DNA of 33,355 bases from Candidatus Binatia bacterium (GCA_022823055.1 JAJDXX010000251.1:1-33355), one strand, 5' to 3'. Shown: positions 22,413 through 31,187, counted from the first letter of the stretch. Notes: generated from the sequence alone by a model not told the origin. Made by a program: numbers and translations.

Positions 22413-23258
22413 TCAGGCGGTGCCCGGTTGGCGGGATGTCGCCATGACACCCGCTCGTTCGTCGCCCGGATTGACGATGAACGCTTCGCCACGGGTGAAG
22501 AAGTCGCGCACTAGGGCGACGAACCGTTCGGGTTGGTCCACCTCGATGTTGTGGCCGGCGTCGTAAACGTAGACCAGCTTGGCATGGGGAATCTCCCGCG
22601 CCAGGAGCTGCCCGCTCTCGGGCGGCATCATGCCGTCCTTGGTGCCCTGCAACACGAGGGTCTGTTGCTCGATCTCGGGCAACCGGGCCACGAGCGCCTC
22701 ATCGAGTCCGATGGAATTGTGGTAGTAGTTGGCCCATCGCCGGCTTTCGGCAAGCTCTTCGGGCGTCTTCTCACCCGGCGGAATCCGTTCCGGGTGCGCG
22801 AACATCCGGCTTCGCATCTCTTCCGGGCTGCCCGCCGGCTTCTGCGGGATGTGCGGCGGACGGAAGCCCGACGGGCACTGGAGGACGGCGGAGCTTATTT
22901 TCTCGGGGTGACGTACGGTGACCCACGCCGACAGGAACCCGCCGAAGGACTGGCCGATCAGGTCGCAAGGCCCGCCGATCACCGAATCCACGAACTCGCC
23001 GGCGAGATCGGCGAGCGCCGGCATGGTGTCGAGATCCTCATGGGCCGGGGTCCCGTCGAAGCCGGGGGCGACCATCATGTGGATCCGGTGATCGCGCGAC
23101 AGCTCGTCCAGGGCGTAAGTGAAGCGGATGCCGCCCGCGCTGTGCAAGTACAGCACGGGCGGCCCCTCGCCGGCGACATGGTAGGTCACCGGGCCGGACG
23201 GAAGGTCGGCGGTGTGTCTCTCAAAGGGCTCACCCGCGTGCCCCGATGTCTTCATCAT
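22413..23258 (-). CDS. Alpha/beta hydrolase
   Basis: The 281-residue alpha/beta hydrolase shows the complete triad layout: nucleophile elbow GQSFGG with Ser104, acid Asp208 in QGTKDGMMP and His236 in DAGHNIE. The oxyanion-hole motif is HSAGG (39-43). Length and the helical lid segment (about 135-185) are typical of C-C hydrolases and esterases of meta-cleavage or lactone pathways. GGAGAG lies 6 nt before the ATG. It starts 39 bp after the binding-protein gene and is the last gene of the nitrilase/ABC operon, so it probably acts on the imported compound or a product of the nitrilase-family enzyme. No signal peptide is present, so the enzyme is cytoplasmic. Confidence 0.9.
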   Translation of the reverse strand: MMKTSGHAGEPFERHTADLPSGPVTYHVAGEGPPVLYLHSAGGIRFTYALDELSRDHRIHMMVAPGFDGTPAHEDLDTMPALADLAGEFVDSVIGGPCDLIGQSFGGFLSAWVTVRHPEKISSAVLQCPSGFRPPHIPQKPAGSPEEMRSRMFAHPERIPPGEKTPEELAESRRWANYYHNSIGLDEALVARLPEIEQQTLVLQGTKDGMMPPESGQLLAREIPHAKLVYVYDAGHNIEVDQPERFVALVRDFFTRGEAFIVNPGDERAGVMATSRQPGTA

Positions 23259-23297
23259 GATTGTCTCTCCGGTCCGGCCCCCGTCGCCACCGGCCTG

Positions 23298-24329
23298 CTA
23301 CTTCTCGCGCAGGGCGGCGCGGAACGTCTTCGAAAGCCGCGCTTCGTTCTGCATCCGCCAGTCAAAAGGCACGTCGACGACCTTCTTCCCCTGTATGTAG
23401 TTGTACATGTAGCCGCTCTTCGAGCTGACCAGCGAATAGCCGCGGACGTCGTGTATGGTCTTCTGCCCGGCCGGCGACACCACCCAGTAGCCCCACAGTT
23501 TGGCGATGTTAGGCGCCTTGGCGTCCTTCACGATGTACGCTCCACGGGAGCCGAAGATGATCGTGTCCACGTCCGGATGCTTCACCGGAGCGCCCTTGGC
23601 GATCTCGGCCCAGGCATCGGTGCCGAGACCGACGGCGAATTCACCGCCGATGATCCGCGAGCGCACGTCGGGATACCGGGCCAGCATCTTGACCTCCTGT
23701 TGCCGCAGCAGGGCCTCCAGGTACTTCTTCGCGTTCTCCTCGCCCCAGGCATAGGTGTAGTGCACCCAGGGAGCCGGCGAACGCGGCATGGCGATCCGAC
23801 CCTTCCATTTCGGGTCGAGCAGGTCGTTGTAGTTCTTGGGCTCGTCGGCAGGCTTCACCAGGTTGGTATTGATGGTCATCAGGGTGAGATAACCGTCATG
23901 CGTCTTGATGCCGTACTCGCCCTCCATCAGGCTCTTGGGCAGGCCGAACTCGCCCGACCAGTCGAACTTGACGATGGCGTCGCCCTCGATCAGCGCGCGC
24001 GGGCTCGATGTCCAGAACACGTCGAGCCCCGTCGGCACGTTGTTCTTGAGGGCGCGGATGACCTCCACCCGCTTGCGCGTATGGCGGCCACCGATCTGAT
24101 TGAGCTTGATGTTGGTGCCATAGAACGAGTTGAACCCCTTGTTCATCATCTGGACCTGGCGGGGGTTCATGGTGGTGCCGAAGACGGTGGCCTCGCCTTC
24201 GGCCTGTGCCGGCTTGAGGAGCTTCTTAACCGCATCCGGCAGATCCGCGCCGGCAGCCATCGCCGGTACGCCGAACAACACTGCCGCCGTGGCGAGCAGC
24301 CCTACCCAAGTCGTGAGCATCCTTTTCAT
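23298..24329 (-). CDS. ABC substrate-binding protein of the Fe(III)/polyamine (SBP_bac_6-like) group
   Basis: The 343-residue protein has a signal peptide (about 1-26, cleavage near AMAAG) and a type II periplasmic-binding fold. TVFGTTMNPRQVQMMNKGFN (48-67), GLDVFWTSSPRALIEGDAIV and NYNDLLDPKWKGRIAMP are typical of AfuA/FutA-like and PotD-like binding proteins. Iron-binding members use clustered tyrosines near the C-terminus; here only scattered ones (YMYNY) occur, so iron specificity cannot be claimed. It follows the permease by 57 bp, an unusual order with the binding protein after the ATPase and permease. In this operon it likely binds the substrate handled by the nitrilase-family enzymes and hydrolase. 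GGAG precedes the ATG. Confidence 0.88.
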   Translation of the reverse strand: MKRMLTTWVGLLATAAVLFGVPAMAAGADLPDAVKKLLKPAQAEGEATVFGTTMNPRQVQMMNKGFNSFYGTNIKLNQIGGRHTRKRVEVIRALKNNVPTGLDVFWTSSPRALIEGDAIVKFDWSGEFGLPKSLMEGEYGIKTHDGYLTLMTINTNLVKPADEPKNYNDLLDPKWKGRIAMPRSPAPWVHYTYAWGEENAKKYLEALLRQQEVKMLARYPDVRSRIIGGEFAVGLGTDAWAEIAKGAPVKHPDVDTIIFGSRGAYIVKDAKAPNIAKLWGYWVVSPAGQKTIHDVRGYSLVSSKSGYMYNYIQGKKVVDVPFDWRMQNEARLSKTFRAALREK

Positions 24330-24386
24330 TTTCTCGCTCCTTTCCTTGTTGGCCAGGGTATTTCCGGTCCTCCCACCGGAATCCGT

Positions 24387-26168
24387 TCAACTGCCGTACT
24401 CGAGCCTTCGCTTGCGGGTCGTTCTTGCAAGTTCGCCCATCCAGCCGGACAGCCGGCTCAGCAGACCATCGCGCCGCGCGACATCGTGGCCGCGGATCTC
24501 CTGCATCCCGGTCATGCGCCGTGCGAACAGCGCCAGGATGGCGAGAATGAAGATCATGTAGAACGCGACCGCCGCCGCGGCGTTCTGCTCGCCGTTGGTC
24601 TGGAGATTGAAGATCAGGGTGGCGACGACCTCGGAGTTTCCGGTGTTCATCACCAGCGGCAGGGTGAGGTCGCGCGCGGAGAGCATGCCCACCATCAGCG
24701 CGGAATAGAAGATCGCCGGCGCCATCAAGGGAAGAAAGATGCGCCGGAAGGTTTCGAGCATGGAGACGCCGGACACGTAGGCGGCCTCGTCGAGCTCGAA
24801 GTGGATCTGCAGGGAAGCCGCATTCATGGTCCGGGTGCAGTAGGCGAGCATGCGGGTTCCCATGGCGATGGCTACGAGCCAGATGGTCCCGAACAACGGC
24901 AACCAGTGGTACATTTCGATGCCGATGAACTGGAACGCGACCCCCGTCACGATGGTAGGCACCGCCGGTGCCAGGAACACGATGTTGTCGGCCCAGCGGG
25001 CCACGCGGTTGCGGCTGCGCGTGACCACCCACGTGACGCTGGTGGCCAGCGATGCGGCCACGACGATGGCCCCCGCCATCAGGATCAGCGTATGGCGCAG
25101 CGGCTCGCCGATCCACGCCAGCGCGTCGCGGAAGCTGTCGAGGCTGATGGTATCCAGAGCGGCGATGGAGGGGGGTTGAAAGAAGGGCACCAGCGCCACC
25201 CAAATGATGGTAATGACCGGAATCCCGATGCTCACCATCACCCAGACGCTAACCCAGCAATAGGCGGCCCAGCGCCAACGCCCCAGCGGTTGCGGCGCCG
25301 AGGCCCGCACCTTGCCGCCCACCACCGCGTATTTCCGCGCCTGTTTCAGGAATCGCGCGTAGAACAGGATGGCCACGCCACAGATGGCGAACAAGACGAC
25401 GCCTGCCGCGCCCGCGAAGCCCAGGTTGGGCGGACCGTCCGACTCCGCGATGGCGTCGTAGATCCACAGGACCAGCACGTCGCCGGGCATGCCGATGATG
25501 GCGACGAAGTCGAACATCTCGACACCGAGCACGAAATAGAAGATGCACACCGCCACCATGCTGGGGCCCAGCAGCGGCAGCACGATGCGGCATACCGTGT
25601 AGGTCTTGGACACGCCGCTGACCCAGGCCGCCTCCTCCAACGACGCATCGAGGTTTCGGAAGGCCGGCAGCATCATGAAAACCCCGCCCGGGACCAGCAC
25701 GATGCCTTGCAGAAAGCAGATCCAGGACACTTGGTAGACATCGAACAGCGCGCCGCCCGTGAACTTGGTCATGCCGAAGAGCGTGTTGACCAACCCCGAG
25801 GTAGGATTGAACAGCCACACGTAGGACATGGCGGTGATGAAACCGGGGATCGCAAGCTTGGCCGTCAGCAGCGTGAAAAGGCCGGTGCGGTAGCGGAAGT
25901 CCGTGCGCGCCAGGAGCCATGTGAAGGGAAAGGCGAATACGAACATCCAGAAGACGGTGCCGACGCCAAGGAGGGCGGTCCTCCCGGTGACCCCGACGAG
26001 GTGCTTCTGGGTGAGCAACTCGACGTAGTTGGCGAACGTGTACTGTCCTTCGACATCCTGGTCGGCGAAGCTGGTGAGGATATTGCCGAAGACCGTGACG
26101 CACACCAGCACCAGGCCGGAAATGGCGAGCAGGTAGACCCAGCTTATACCGAGGAGTCTAGCTCGCAC
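24387..26168 (-). CDS. Fused two-unit ABC permease (FbpB-like), GTG start
   Basis: The 593-residue protein contains two copies of the BPD_transp_1 permease unit, about 12 helices in all, as in FbpB/AfuB iron-type permeases. Both ATPase-coupling EAA loops are clear: EEAAWVSGVSKTYTVCRIVL in the first half and DEAAYVSGVSMLETFRRIFL in the second. The start is a GTG (26166-26168) preceded by GAGGAGG, and it overlaps the end of the ATPase gene by 11 bp, so translation is coupled. The two halves form the whole translocation pore in one chain. The substrate is set by the binding protein encoded next. Confidence 0.92.
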   Translation of the reverse strand: MRARLLGISWVYLLAISGLVLVCVTVFGNILTSFADQDVEGQYTFANYVELLTQKHLVGVTGRTALLGVGTVFWMFVFAFPFTWLLARTDFRYRTGLFTLLTAKLAIPGFITAMSYVWLFNPTSGLVNTLFGMTKFTGGALFDVYQVSWICFLQGIVLVPGGVFMMLPAFRNLDASLEEAAWVSGVSKTYTVCRIVLPLLGPSMVAVCIFYFVLGVEMFDFVAIIGMPGDVLVLWIYDAIAESDGPPNLGFAGAAGVVLFAICGVAILFYARFLKQARKYAVVGGKVRASAPQPLGRWRWAAYCWVSVWVMVSIGIPVITIIWVALVPFFQPPSIAALDTISLDSFRDALAWIGEPLRHTLILMAGAIVVAASLATSVTWVVTRSRNRVARWADNIVFLAPAVPTIVTGVAFQFIGIEMYHWLPLFGTIWLVAIAMGTRMLAYCTRTMNAASLQIHFELDEAAYVSGVSMLETFRRIFLPLMAPAIFYSALMVGMLSARDLTLPLVMNTGNSEVVATLIFNLQTNGEQNAAAAVAFYMIFILAILALFARRMTGMQEIRGHDVARRDGLLSRLSGWMGELARTTRKRRLEYGS

Positions 26169-27327
26169 GTGCTGCCTCCTCGCCCGCGAGTCCGCCCTCG
26201 AGCCCCTCCATGTCCAGGCCCTCGGACGGCGCGACCACCACGGCCTCCGCCGGCGGGAAATGGAGTCGGATCGAATCCCCGCGGCTGATGGCCTCCCGGT
26301 GATGCCGCCTCACTCTGACCGGCTGACCGCAAGATTCGACGGTATGCACGTAACCCTCGCCGACATAGCTTGATGCGGCCACCGTGCCCGTAACCAGATT
26401 GCCAGCATCCCCTGGAATGTCCCCGCCGATCTCGATGTCCTCCGGGCGTATCCCCAACATGCAGTTCGCGCCGGCCGCGAAACCGCCGCGGCTGGTGAGT
26501 TGCGCGTCGAGTTGTCCGAAGGCCGTCTCCACGCGGGCCGTGCCGCCGTTGCCGCCCCGATAGACCGCGGGAAAAATGTTCATGTCGCCGATGAACCGTG
26601 CGACGAACTCGTTTTCCGGCCGATGGTACACCGCTTGCGGGTCGCCGATCTGGACGATGCGGCCTTCGGACATGACGGCGATGCGGTCACCGGTCTCCAG
26701 GGCTTCCGCCTGGTTATGGGTGACGTGGATCGTCGTGAGGTTCAGGCGGTGCATCAGGTCGCGCATCTGGGCGCGGAGCCGCACCTGGAGCTTGAAGTCC
26801 AGGTTGCTCAACGGCTCGTCCATCAGCAGGATGCGCGGCTGCAGCGCGAGCGCCCGCGCCAGCGCCACCCGCTGCTGCTGGCCGCCGCTGAGCGTGATGA
26901 CCGGCCGTTCCGCCAAGGCATCGAGACCGAGCATCTCGAGCACCTCCCCGACACGGACACGCACCTCTTCCTTCGGCATCTTGAGGCGGCCGCGCCGGAG
27001 CGGAAAGGCGATGTTCTCGAACACGTCCATGTGCGGCCAGATGGCGTAGGACTGAAACACCATCGCGATGGGGCGTCGATCGGGTGGAACGAAAACGCTG
27101 TTTTCGTCGTCGAAGATGGGCTCGCCGTCGATGCGGATCTCGCCGGCGCTGGGCCGTTCCAGCCCGGCGATGGAGCGCAGCATGGTGGTCTTGCCGCAAC
27201 CCGAGGGGCCCAGCAGGACAAAGAACTCGCCGGTGGCGATGTCCAGGTCGATGCCGCGCAAGGCGTGCACGACGCCGTCCTTCAGCGGGAACTTGGCCTC
27301 GAGACGCCTGGTCTGCAGCACCGCCAT
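26158..27327 (-). CDS. ABC transporter ATP-binding protein (FbpC/PotA-like)
   Basis: The 389-residue ATPase has Walker A GPSGCGKTT (40-48), Q-loop FQSYAIWPHM (Q92), signature LSGGQQQR (147-154), Walker B ILLMDEP (166-172) and H-loop His204 in HVTHNQ. The C-terminal 150 residues form a TOBE/regulatory region (GIRPEDIEIGG and following), typical of the carbohydrate, iron, spermidine and putrescine importer group. It starts 21 bp after the second nitrilase gene, with CTGGAG before its ATG. It energises the fused permease encoded next. Confidence 0.93.
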   Translation of the reverse strand: MAVLQTRRLEAKFPLKDGVVHALRGIDLDIATGEFFVLLGPSGCGKTTMLRSIAGLERPSAGEIRIDGEPIFDDENSVFVPPDRRPIAMVFQSYAIWPHMDVFENIAFPLRRGRLKMPKEEVRVRVGEVLEMLGLDALAERPVITLSGGQQQRVALARALALQPRILLMDEPLSNLDFKLQVRLRAQMRDLMHRLNLTTIHVTHNQAEALETGDRIAVMSEGRIVQIGDPQAVYHRPENEFVARFIGDMNIFPAVYRGGNGGTARVETAFGQLDAQLTSRGGFAAGANCMLGIRPEDIEIGGDIPGDAGNLVTGTVAASSYVGEGYVHTVESCGQPVRVRRHHREAISRGDSIRLHFPPAEAVVVAPSEGLDMEGLEGGLAGEEAARAS

Positions 27328-27348
27328 GGTTTGGCTCCAGGTTGCGGT

Positions 27349-28359
27349 TTACTCGGGCGCGAGAACCCCTTCCTCTTTCAACCGCTTGATGGTGGCTTTG
27401 GCCGTGGCGCGCGCGTCGCCGCCGGTGTCGTTGGACATGAAAGTCTGCTTCTCGAACTCGCGGCCGAAGAACTCGGACTTGACCTGCGCCGGGAAGTTCA
27501 TGAAAACCTCGGTGCGCCGTTTCCGCTGACGGTCGAGATCGACGGTGGAGACCAGCACGGATTCCCCCGCGCCGTCGATGCGGGCGTCGACGTGGCCGAG
27601 ATAGTTGACCACCGTGGAGCCGCCGCGCGTGGCCTGGGCCGCGCTGTACCGGCCGCTCAGCGCGCCGGCGTTGGCGGAGGCCAGGTACACGAGGTTTTCG
27701 TAGGCGCGCGACCGGCGCACTTGGTCCCGCGTCTCGGCCATGGGTCCGTTGGTCTCGGTGGTGGGATGCAGAAGGACCTCGGCGCCCCGAAACGTGAGGG
27801 CACGCGACAGCTCGAAGAAGTTCACGTCGTGCTCCACGATCGTGGCGAGCCGTCCATACGGCGTATCGAGCACCGGGAAGAGGGAGTCTTCGCCGTACCG
27901 CCGCACGTACTCTGTGTACACGTCCGCCGGACAGACGCTGGGAATCAACCCTTCCACGTTGTGCTCGTGGCACTTGCGGTAGCGCAACTCGACGGTGCCC
28001 GAGGGGCCGACGATGAAGCCCGAGGTGAACCAGACCTCGGGCCAGTCGGGGTCCCGTTCGAAGGCGGCCCCCGCCACGTAGACCTCGTGCTCCCGCGCGA
28101 ACGCCCCGATCACGTCGGTCTCGGGTCCCGGGATCTCGATGCAGACGGTCTTCCAGTCCTCGGGCGTGCGCTTGTGGTTGAATCCCTGAAGCCAAGCCTC
28201 CGGGAACACCACGACGCGCGCTTCGTCCCGGACCACCGCCGCTTCGGCGATATCGAGCCCGCGCCGGAGGTTGCGGGCGATGACGTTGTCCTTGCGCGCC
28301 GGGTCGTCGATGACCTCGATGGACGACTGGATACAGGCGATCTGGAACTTCTTCGGCAT
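27349..28359 (-). CDS. Nitrilase-superfamily protein with catalytic Cys replaced by Glu
   Basis: Starts MPKKFQIACIQSS at ATG 28359, giving 336 residues; the track's 653-aa ORF 27349..29310 merely extends this frame through the upstream gene. The carbon-nitrogen hydrolase fold is clear: VFPEAW holds the catalytic Glu (E54) and LRYRKCHEHN the Lys (K129). At the nucleophile site, where the neighbour reads INCYDINFPE, this protein reads IVEHDVNFFE, so the essential Cys is Glu176. The codon is GAG on the coding strand, and no other Cys is close in the loop. As known for this superfamily, loss of the Cys should abolish amide or nitrile hydrolysis, so it may be a regulatory or structural partner of the active paralogue. 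It starts 2 bp after that gene's stop. A C-terminal tail follows the fold. Confidence 0.88.
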   Translation of the reverse strand: MPKKFQIACIQSSIEVIDDPARKDNVIARNLRRGLDIAEAAVVRDEARVVVFPEAWLQGFNHKRTPEDWKTVCIEIPGPETDVIGAFAREHEVYVAGAAFERDPDWPEVWFTSGFIVGPSGTVELRYRKCHEHNVEGLIPSVCPADVYTEYVRRYGEDSLFPVLDTPYGRLATIVEHDVNFFELSRALTFRGAEVLLHPTTETNGPMAETRDQVRRSRAYENLVYLASANAGALSGRYSAAQATRGGSTVVNYLGHVDARIDGAGESVLVSTVDLDRQRKRRTEVFMNFPAQVKSEFFGREFEKQTFMSNDTGGDARATAKATIKRLKEEGVLAPE

Positions 28360-28361
28360 GG

Positions 28362-29516
28362 TCAGGCCAGGGCGCGGTTCTGTTGTTCCGATGGGGCGGC
28401 CGGTTCGTATCCCTCGGGCGGCGCATAGACCCCGTCCCGGAGATAGCGCGCGATCACCGCCTCCGTGCTTTGCCGCGCCTCGGACTTGTGGGCGATGGGC
28501 GCTTCGAGCCAGCGGTTGATGCCGGTGGCCTGGTGCCGGGTGTACTCGCGCGCATAGATCTCCGTGCGCGACTGCACCAGGATGTTGTCGCGTATTTCCG
28601 CGCGCCGTTCCCTGAGCGCCCGCAGGTCGATGGGGCCGATGGCCAGCGCCTCGCCGGGGTTCGGCGCCGCGCCGGCCACCTTGCCGTTGAAGTCCACGAT
28701 TTCCGAGCCGCCGTGGGAACGGTGCAGGGGCGAGATCTCGCCGTCGCGCCGCTCCTGGAAGTTCAGGCCCGGCGAATCCGCGAACACGTTGCCCGACACC
28801 TGCGCGGCGTAGCCGCCGTGATTGGAGGAGATGACGTACATGCAGTTCTCGTACGCGCGGGTGCGCCGGCTCATCTCCCACGGTTCGCGGTGCGGTCCAT
28901 ACGGCTCGCCCGTGCAGTGCAGCAGGATCTCGGCGCCGTGTTGCGCGAAGGCGCGCGGCATCTCCGGGAAGTTGATGTCGTAGCAGTTGATGAGCGCGAG
29001 CCGCCCGATCTCGGTGTCCACCACCGGAAAGAGCGCGTCTTCCCCGCCTTCGTTCTTCACGTAAAGGTCGTAGCAGCCGGTGGGCGTCGAATAGGTGGTG
29101 TGGCCCTGGACGTCCGCCCCGTTGATCTTGCGGTAGCGCAGCACGAGGTCGCCCGACGGGCCGAACAGGTAGGCGGAATTGAACCAGCGGTTTGGATAGG
29201 CCGGATCGTACTCCATGGTGCCGCCGGCGACGTAGGCCCGGTTGATGCGCGCGAAGTTGGCGAGTGGCTCCAGCTCCGGCCCGGGAATGCGAAGGGCGAT
29301 GCGTGTCCATTCCTCCACCGAGCGGACATGCTCGACGCCGGTGAGGGAAAACTCGGGCAGCACGTAGAGCTTCGCCTGGCCCCAGCGGCAGCTCACGTAC
29401 TCCATCAGCGAGAGATAGCGGTTGACGTTCTCGCGGATGATGGCGTCACGCCATTCCGGTTCGCGGACGTGGCGGATGATGGTTTGAACGGCGACGGCCG
29501 TGTATTTCTCGATCAC
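28362..29516 (-). CDS. Nitrilase-superfamily amidohydrolase (intact Glu-Lys-Cys triad)
   Basis: 384 residues from a GTG at 29516, chosen because GGGAGG lies 5 nt upstream; the track's start at 29564 lies in repeat DNA. The triad is intact: YVLPEFSLTG (E55), LRYRKINGADV (K130) and LINCYDINFPE (C178), with HCTGEPYG and SSNHGGY further on. The plan fits aliphatic amidases and carbamoyl- or omega-amidases more than true nitrilases, but substrate cannot be read. It is the first gene of the operon: amidohydrolase, Cys-less paralogue, ABC ATPase, permease, binding protein, alpha/beta hydrolase. The likely role is releasing ammonia or a carboxylate from an imported amide-like compound in the cytoplasm. 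Confidence 0.9.
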   Translation of the reverse strand: MIEKYTAVAVQTIIRHVREPEWRDAIIRENVNRYLSLMEYVSCRWGQAKLYVLPEFSLTGVEHVRSVEEWTRIALRIPGPELEPLANFARINRAYVAGGTMEYDPAYPNRWFNSAYLFGPSGDLVLRYRKINGADVQGHTTYSTPTGCYDLYVKNEGGEDALFPVVDTEIGRLALINCYDINFPEMPRAFAQHGAEILLHCTGEPYGPHREPWEMSRRTRAYENCMYVISSNHGGYAAQVSGNVFADSPGLNFQERRDGEISPLHRSHGGSEIVDFNGKVAGAAPNPGEALAIGPIDLRALRERRAEIRDNILVQSRTEIYAREYTRHQATGINRWLEAPIAHKSEARQSTEAVIARYLRDGVYAPPEGYEPAAPSEQQNRALA

Positions 29517-29535
29517 TTCGACCTCCCTTCCGCCG

Positions 29536-29760
29536 CTGGATTCCCGCTTTCCAGGCTGTGTCAAAACCCACCCAGACCGGAATTGGCACGGTTACCCCCG
29601 AACGTCATTCCCGCGGAAGCGGGTATCCAGGGGTGGTGAGGGGTCAAACGGGCGTATTCCCCGCCGCCCCCCTGGATTCCCGCTTCCGCGGGAATGACGG
29701 TTCGGGGGTTGGTGCCATTTCCTTTCCGAGCGGACTATTGACACAACCTCTTTCGTGGGA
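29536..29760. repeat. Complete nested hairpin repeat unit
   Basis: Between the amidohydrolase start and the LLM stop lies one clear unit of the repeat family. The outer arm begins CTGGATTCCCGCTTTCCAGG and GCTGTGTCAAAAC; an inner arm CGTCATTCCCGCGGAAGCGG pairs with CTTCCGCGGGAATGACG; and the closing part TGGTGCCATTTC...TTGACACAACC mirrors the opening part. The arms are imperfect. No gene is visible in it. It may terminate the LLM transcript and insulate the operon to its left. Confidence 0.85.
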
Positions 29761-29773
29761 GGACGGTAAACTC

Positions 29774-30925
29774 CTATACGGCCGCCGCCCTCTCTTCCAC
29801 GCCGAGACGGCGCGCCACGGGAAAGACCTCGTCACGGAGAAGACTCATGGTCTGGTGGACGCTGTCGTCGGGCACGTTCCCGATCTTGACGCTGAGATTG
29901 GTCACGCCGTGACCGAACTCTTGGTAAAGCCTGGTAATCTGTTCGATGGCCATGTCGGGTGTTCCGCACATCACCAAGCCGCGCTCCATTCGCTCCTCGA
30001 GGGAGAGCTGGTTGTGTGTCCGGAGCTTGGTCGTCTGGCGCTCGGCATCGTGGTCGTCCTTGAAGTAGCGGGTTTTCTGCACCACCAGCCGCTGCGCCGT
30101 GCGGATGCCCCCGCCCAGCACGTTGAAGAAGTAGTCGTAGCCTCGGCGCAGGGTCCGGATCGCCTCGTCCCTGGTGGGAGCGACGCAGCAATTCATGGCC
30201 AGGATGATGTTGTGGGGCCGCGGCTCCCAGCCCAGCTTGCGCGCGTGTTCCTTGTAGACGTCGATGGAATGATGGGCGGTTTCGTAGTCCTGTACGCGAA
30301 GGACGCCCATGGTGGCTCCGTGCTCGGCGGCCAAGCGCGCGGAGCCGTCGCTGCTCGCCGACATGACGATCTCGGGGTGCGGCTTCTGGGCCGGCTTGGG
30401 CCAGATCGAAACCGCGCGGAACTGGTAGTGCTCGCCCTCCCAGCCGAACGGCTCGGGTTCGGTCCAGGCCTTCTTGATCAGCTCGATGGCCTCGTTCATG
30501 CGCCCGTAGGACTCGCTTGGCGCCACGTTGTAGGCCACGTACTCATGGGGAATGCCGCGCATGAACCCGGCCACCAGCCGGCCGCCGGATATCATGTCCA
30601 GCATCGCGTATTCCTCGGCCACCCGGATCGGGTTGACGATGGGCACGATGTTCCCGGACTGGAGGATCATCGACTTGCTGGTGCGCTCCGCGACACAGGC
30701 GCCGATGAGGTTGGGGTTCGGCATGAGCCCGTACGGGCTCATGTGGTGCTCGTTGTTGCCGATCCAGTCGAAGCCGCATTCTTCCGCGAACACCTTGGTG
30801 TCGATCCCCGCCCGGAAGATCCGCACGCCCTCGTCCGGACTGAACTGCTTGTTCGCCACCGGCCAGTCCTGCCCGACCTTTTTGACTCCGGTGTAGGGCA
30901 TGTGGTGCGTGTACGAGAATTTCAT
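29774..30925 (-). CDS. LLM-class (luciferase-like) flavin-dependent oxidoreductase
   Basis: 383 residues starting MKFSYTHHMPY at ATG 30925; AAGGAA lies 6 nt upstream, and the track start three bases earlier is a TTG. The bacterial luciferase-like TIM barrel is shown by DWIGNNEHHMSPYGLMPNPN (about 55-75), a ERTSKSMILQSGNIVPIVNP strand, GRLVAGFMRGIPHEYVAYNV and ASSDGSARLAAEHGATMG. These are standard for LLM monooxygenases that use FMNH2 or F420. A partner flavin reductase is not nearby. The family oxidises sulfonates, alkanes, amines or other xenobiotics. The gene stands alone between repeat elements. A palindrome and TTGACA lie about 100 bp upstream. Confidence 0.9.
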   Translation of the reverse strand: MKFSYTHHMPYTGVKKVGQDWPVANKQFSPDEGVRIFRAGIDTKVFAEECGFDWIGNNEHHMSPYGLMPNPNLIGACVAERTSKSMILQSGNIVPIVNPIRVAEEYAMLDMISGGRLVAGFMRGIPHEYVAYNVAPSESYGRMNEAIELIKKAWTEPEPFGWEGEHYQFRAVSIWPKPAQKPHPEIVMSASSDGSARLAAEHGATMGVLRVQDYETAHHSIDVYKEHARKLGWEPRPHNIILAMNCCVAPTRDEAIRTLRRGYDYFFNVLGGGIRTAQRLVVQKTRYFKDDHDAERQTTKLRTHNQLSLEERMERGLVMCGTPDMAIEQITRLYQEFGHGVTNLSVKIGNVPDDSVHQTMSLLRDEVFPVARRLGVEERAAAV

Positions 30926-31021
30926 CAACGATTCCTTGGAGCTACGTCCTGTTCCAGTGGGACCGGAGACAACTTCTGGACGGTTTACTTAGTTTGTATC
31001 GTCCACCAATGACATGCGGTT

Positions 31022-31038
31022 TGTCAACTCACGAGTTG
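31022..31038. promoter_or_regulatory. Palindrome CAACTC-AC-GAGTTG overlapping a TTGACA box, upstream of the LLM gene
   Basis: CAACTC (31025-31030) and GAGTTG (31033-31038) are perfect 6-bp arms. On the minus strand the palindrome overlaps TTGACA (31022-31027), a consensus -35 hexamer about 100 bp before the LLM start. A -10 box at the right distance is not obvious. It could be an operator over a promoter. The rest of the 277-bp gap holds a half repeat (31088-31187) and no gene that I can support. Confidence 0.35.
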
Positions 31039-31087
31039 GACGCGCACGAAGCTCCTTCGATCAACTTCGGTCGAACACCCCTCTCCG

Positions 31088-31187
31088 CCCCTGGATTCCC
31101 GCTTCCGCGGGAATGACGATTCGAGGGGGCGGTGCCATTTCGTGTCCGAGCAGAGTTTTGACACAACCTGTTTCGCGGGAATGACGG
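31088..31187. repeat. Half unit of the hairpin repeat family
   Basis: CCCTGGATTCCCGCTTCCGC, GGGAATGACGATTCG, GGTGCCATTTCGTGTCCGAG and GTTTTGACACAACCTGTTTC follow in the same order as in the right half of the complete units, and close with CGCGGGAATGACGG. The left half is absent. It lies between the LLM start and the serS stop, so it may lie on the 3' side of the serS transcript. Confidence 0.75.

Noticed and set aside
23298-24329. Firm call as an iron(III)-binding protein
   Set aside because: Fold and operon type are similar to iron importers, but iron-ligating tyrosines are not evident and the operon contains C-N hydrolase-type genes.
22533-26288. 1251-aa plus-strand ORF, the longest in the track
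   Set aside because: It lies opposite the alpha/beta hydrolase, binding protein and permease genes, all with clear motifs. Its product is a His/Arg/Gly/Asp-rich string with no domain, as is typical of antisense frames in GC-rich DNA.
27349-29310. 653-aa minus-strand ORF as one large protein
   Set aside because: Only its last 336 residues are the nitrilase paralogue. The first 317 are an out-of-frame reading of the upstream amidohydrolase gene.
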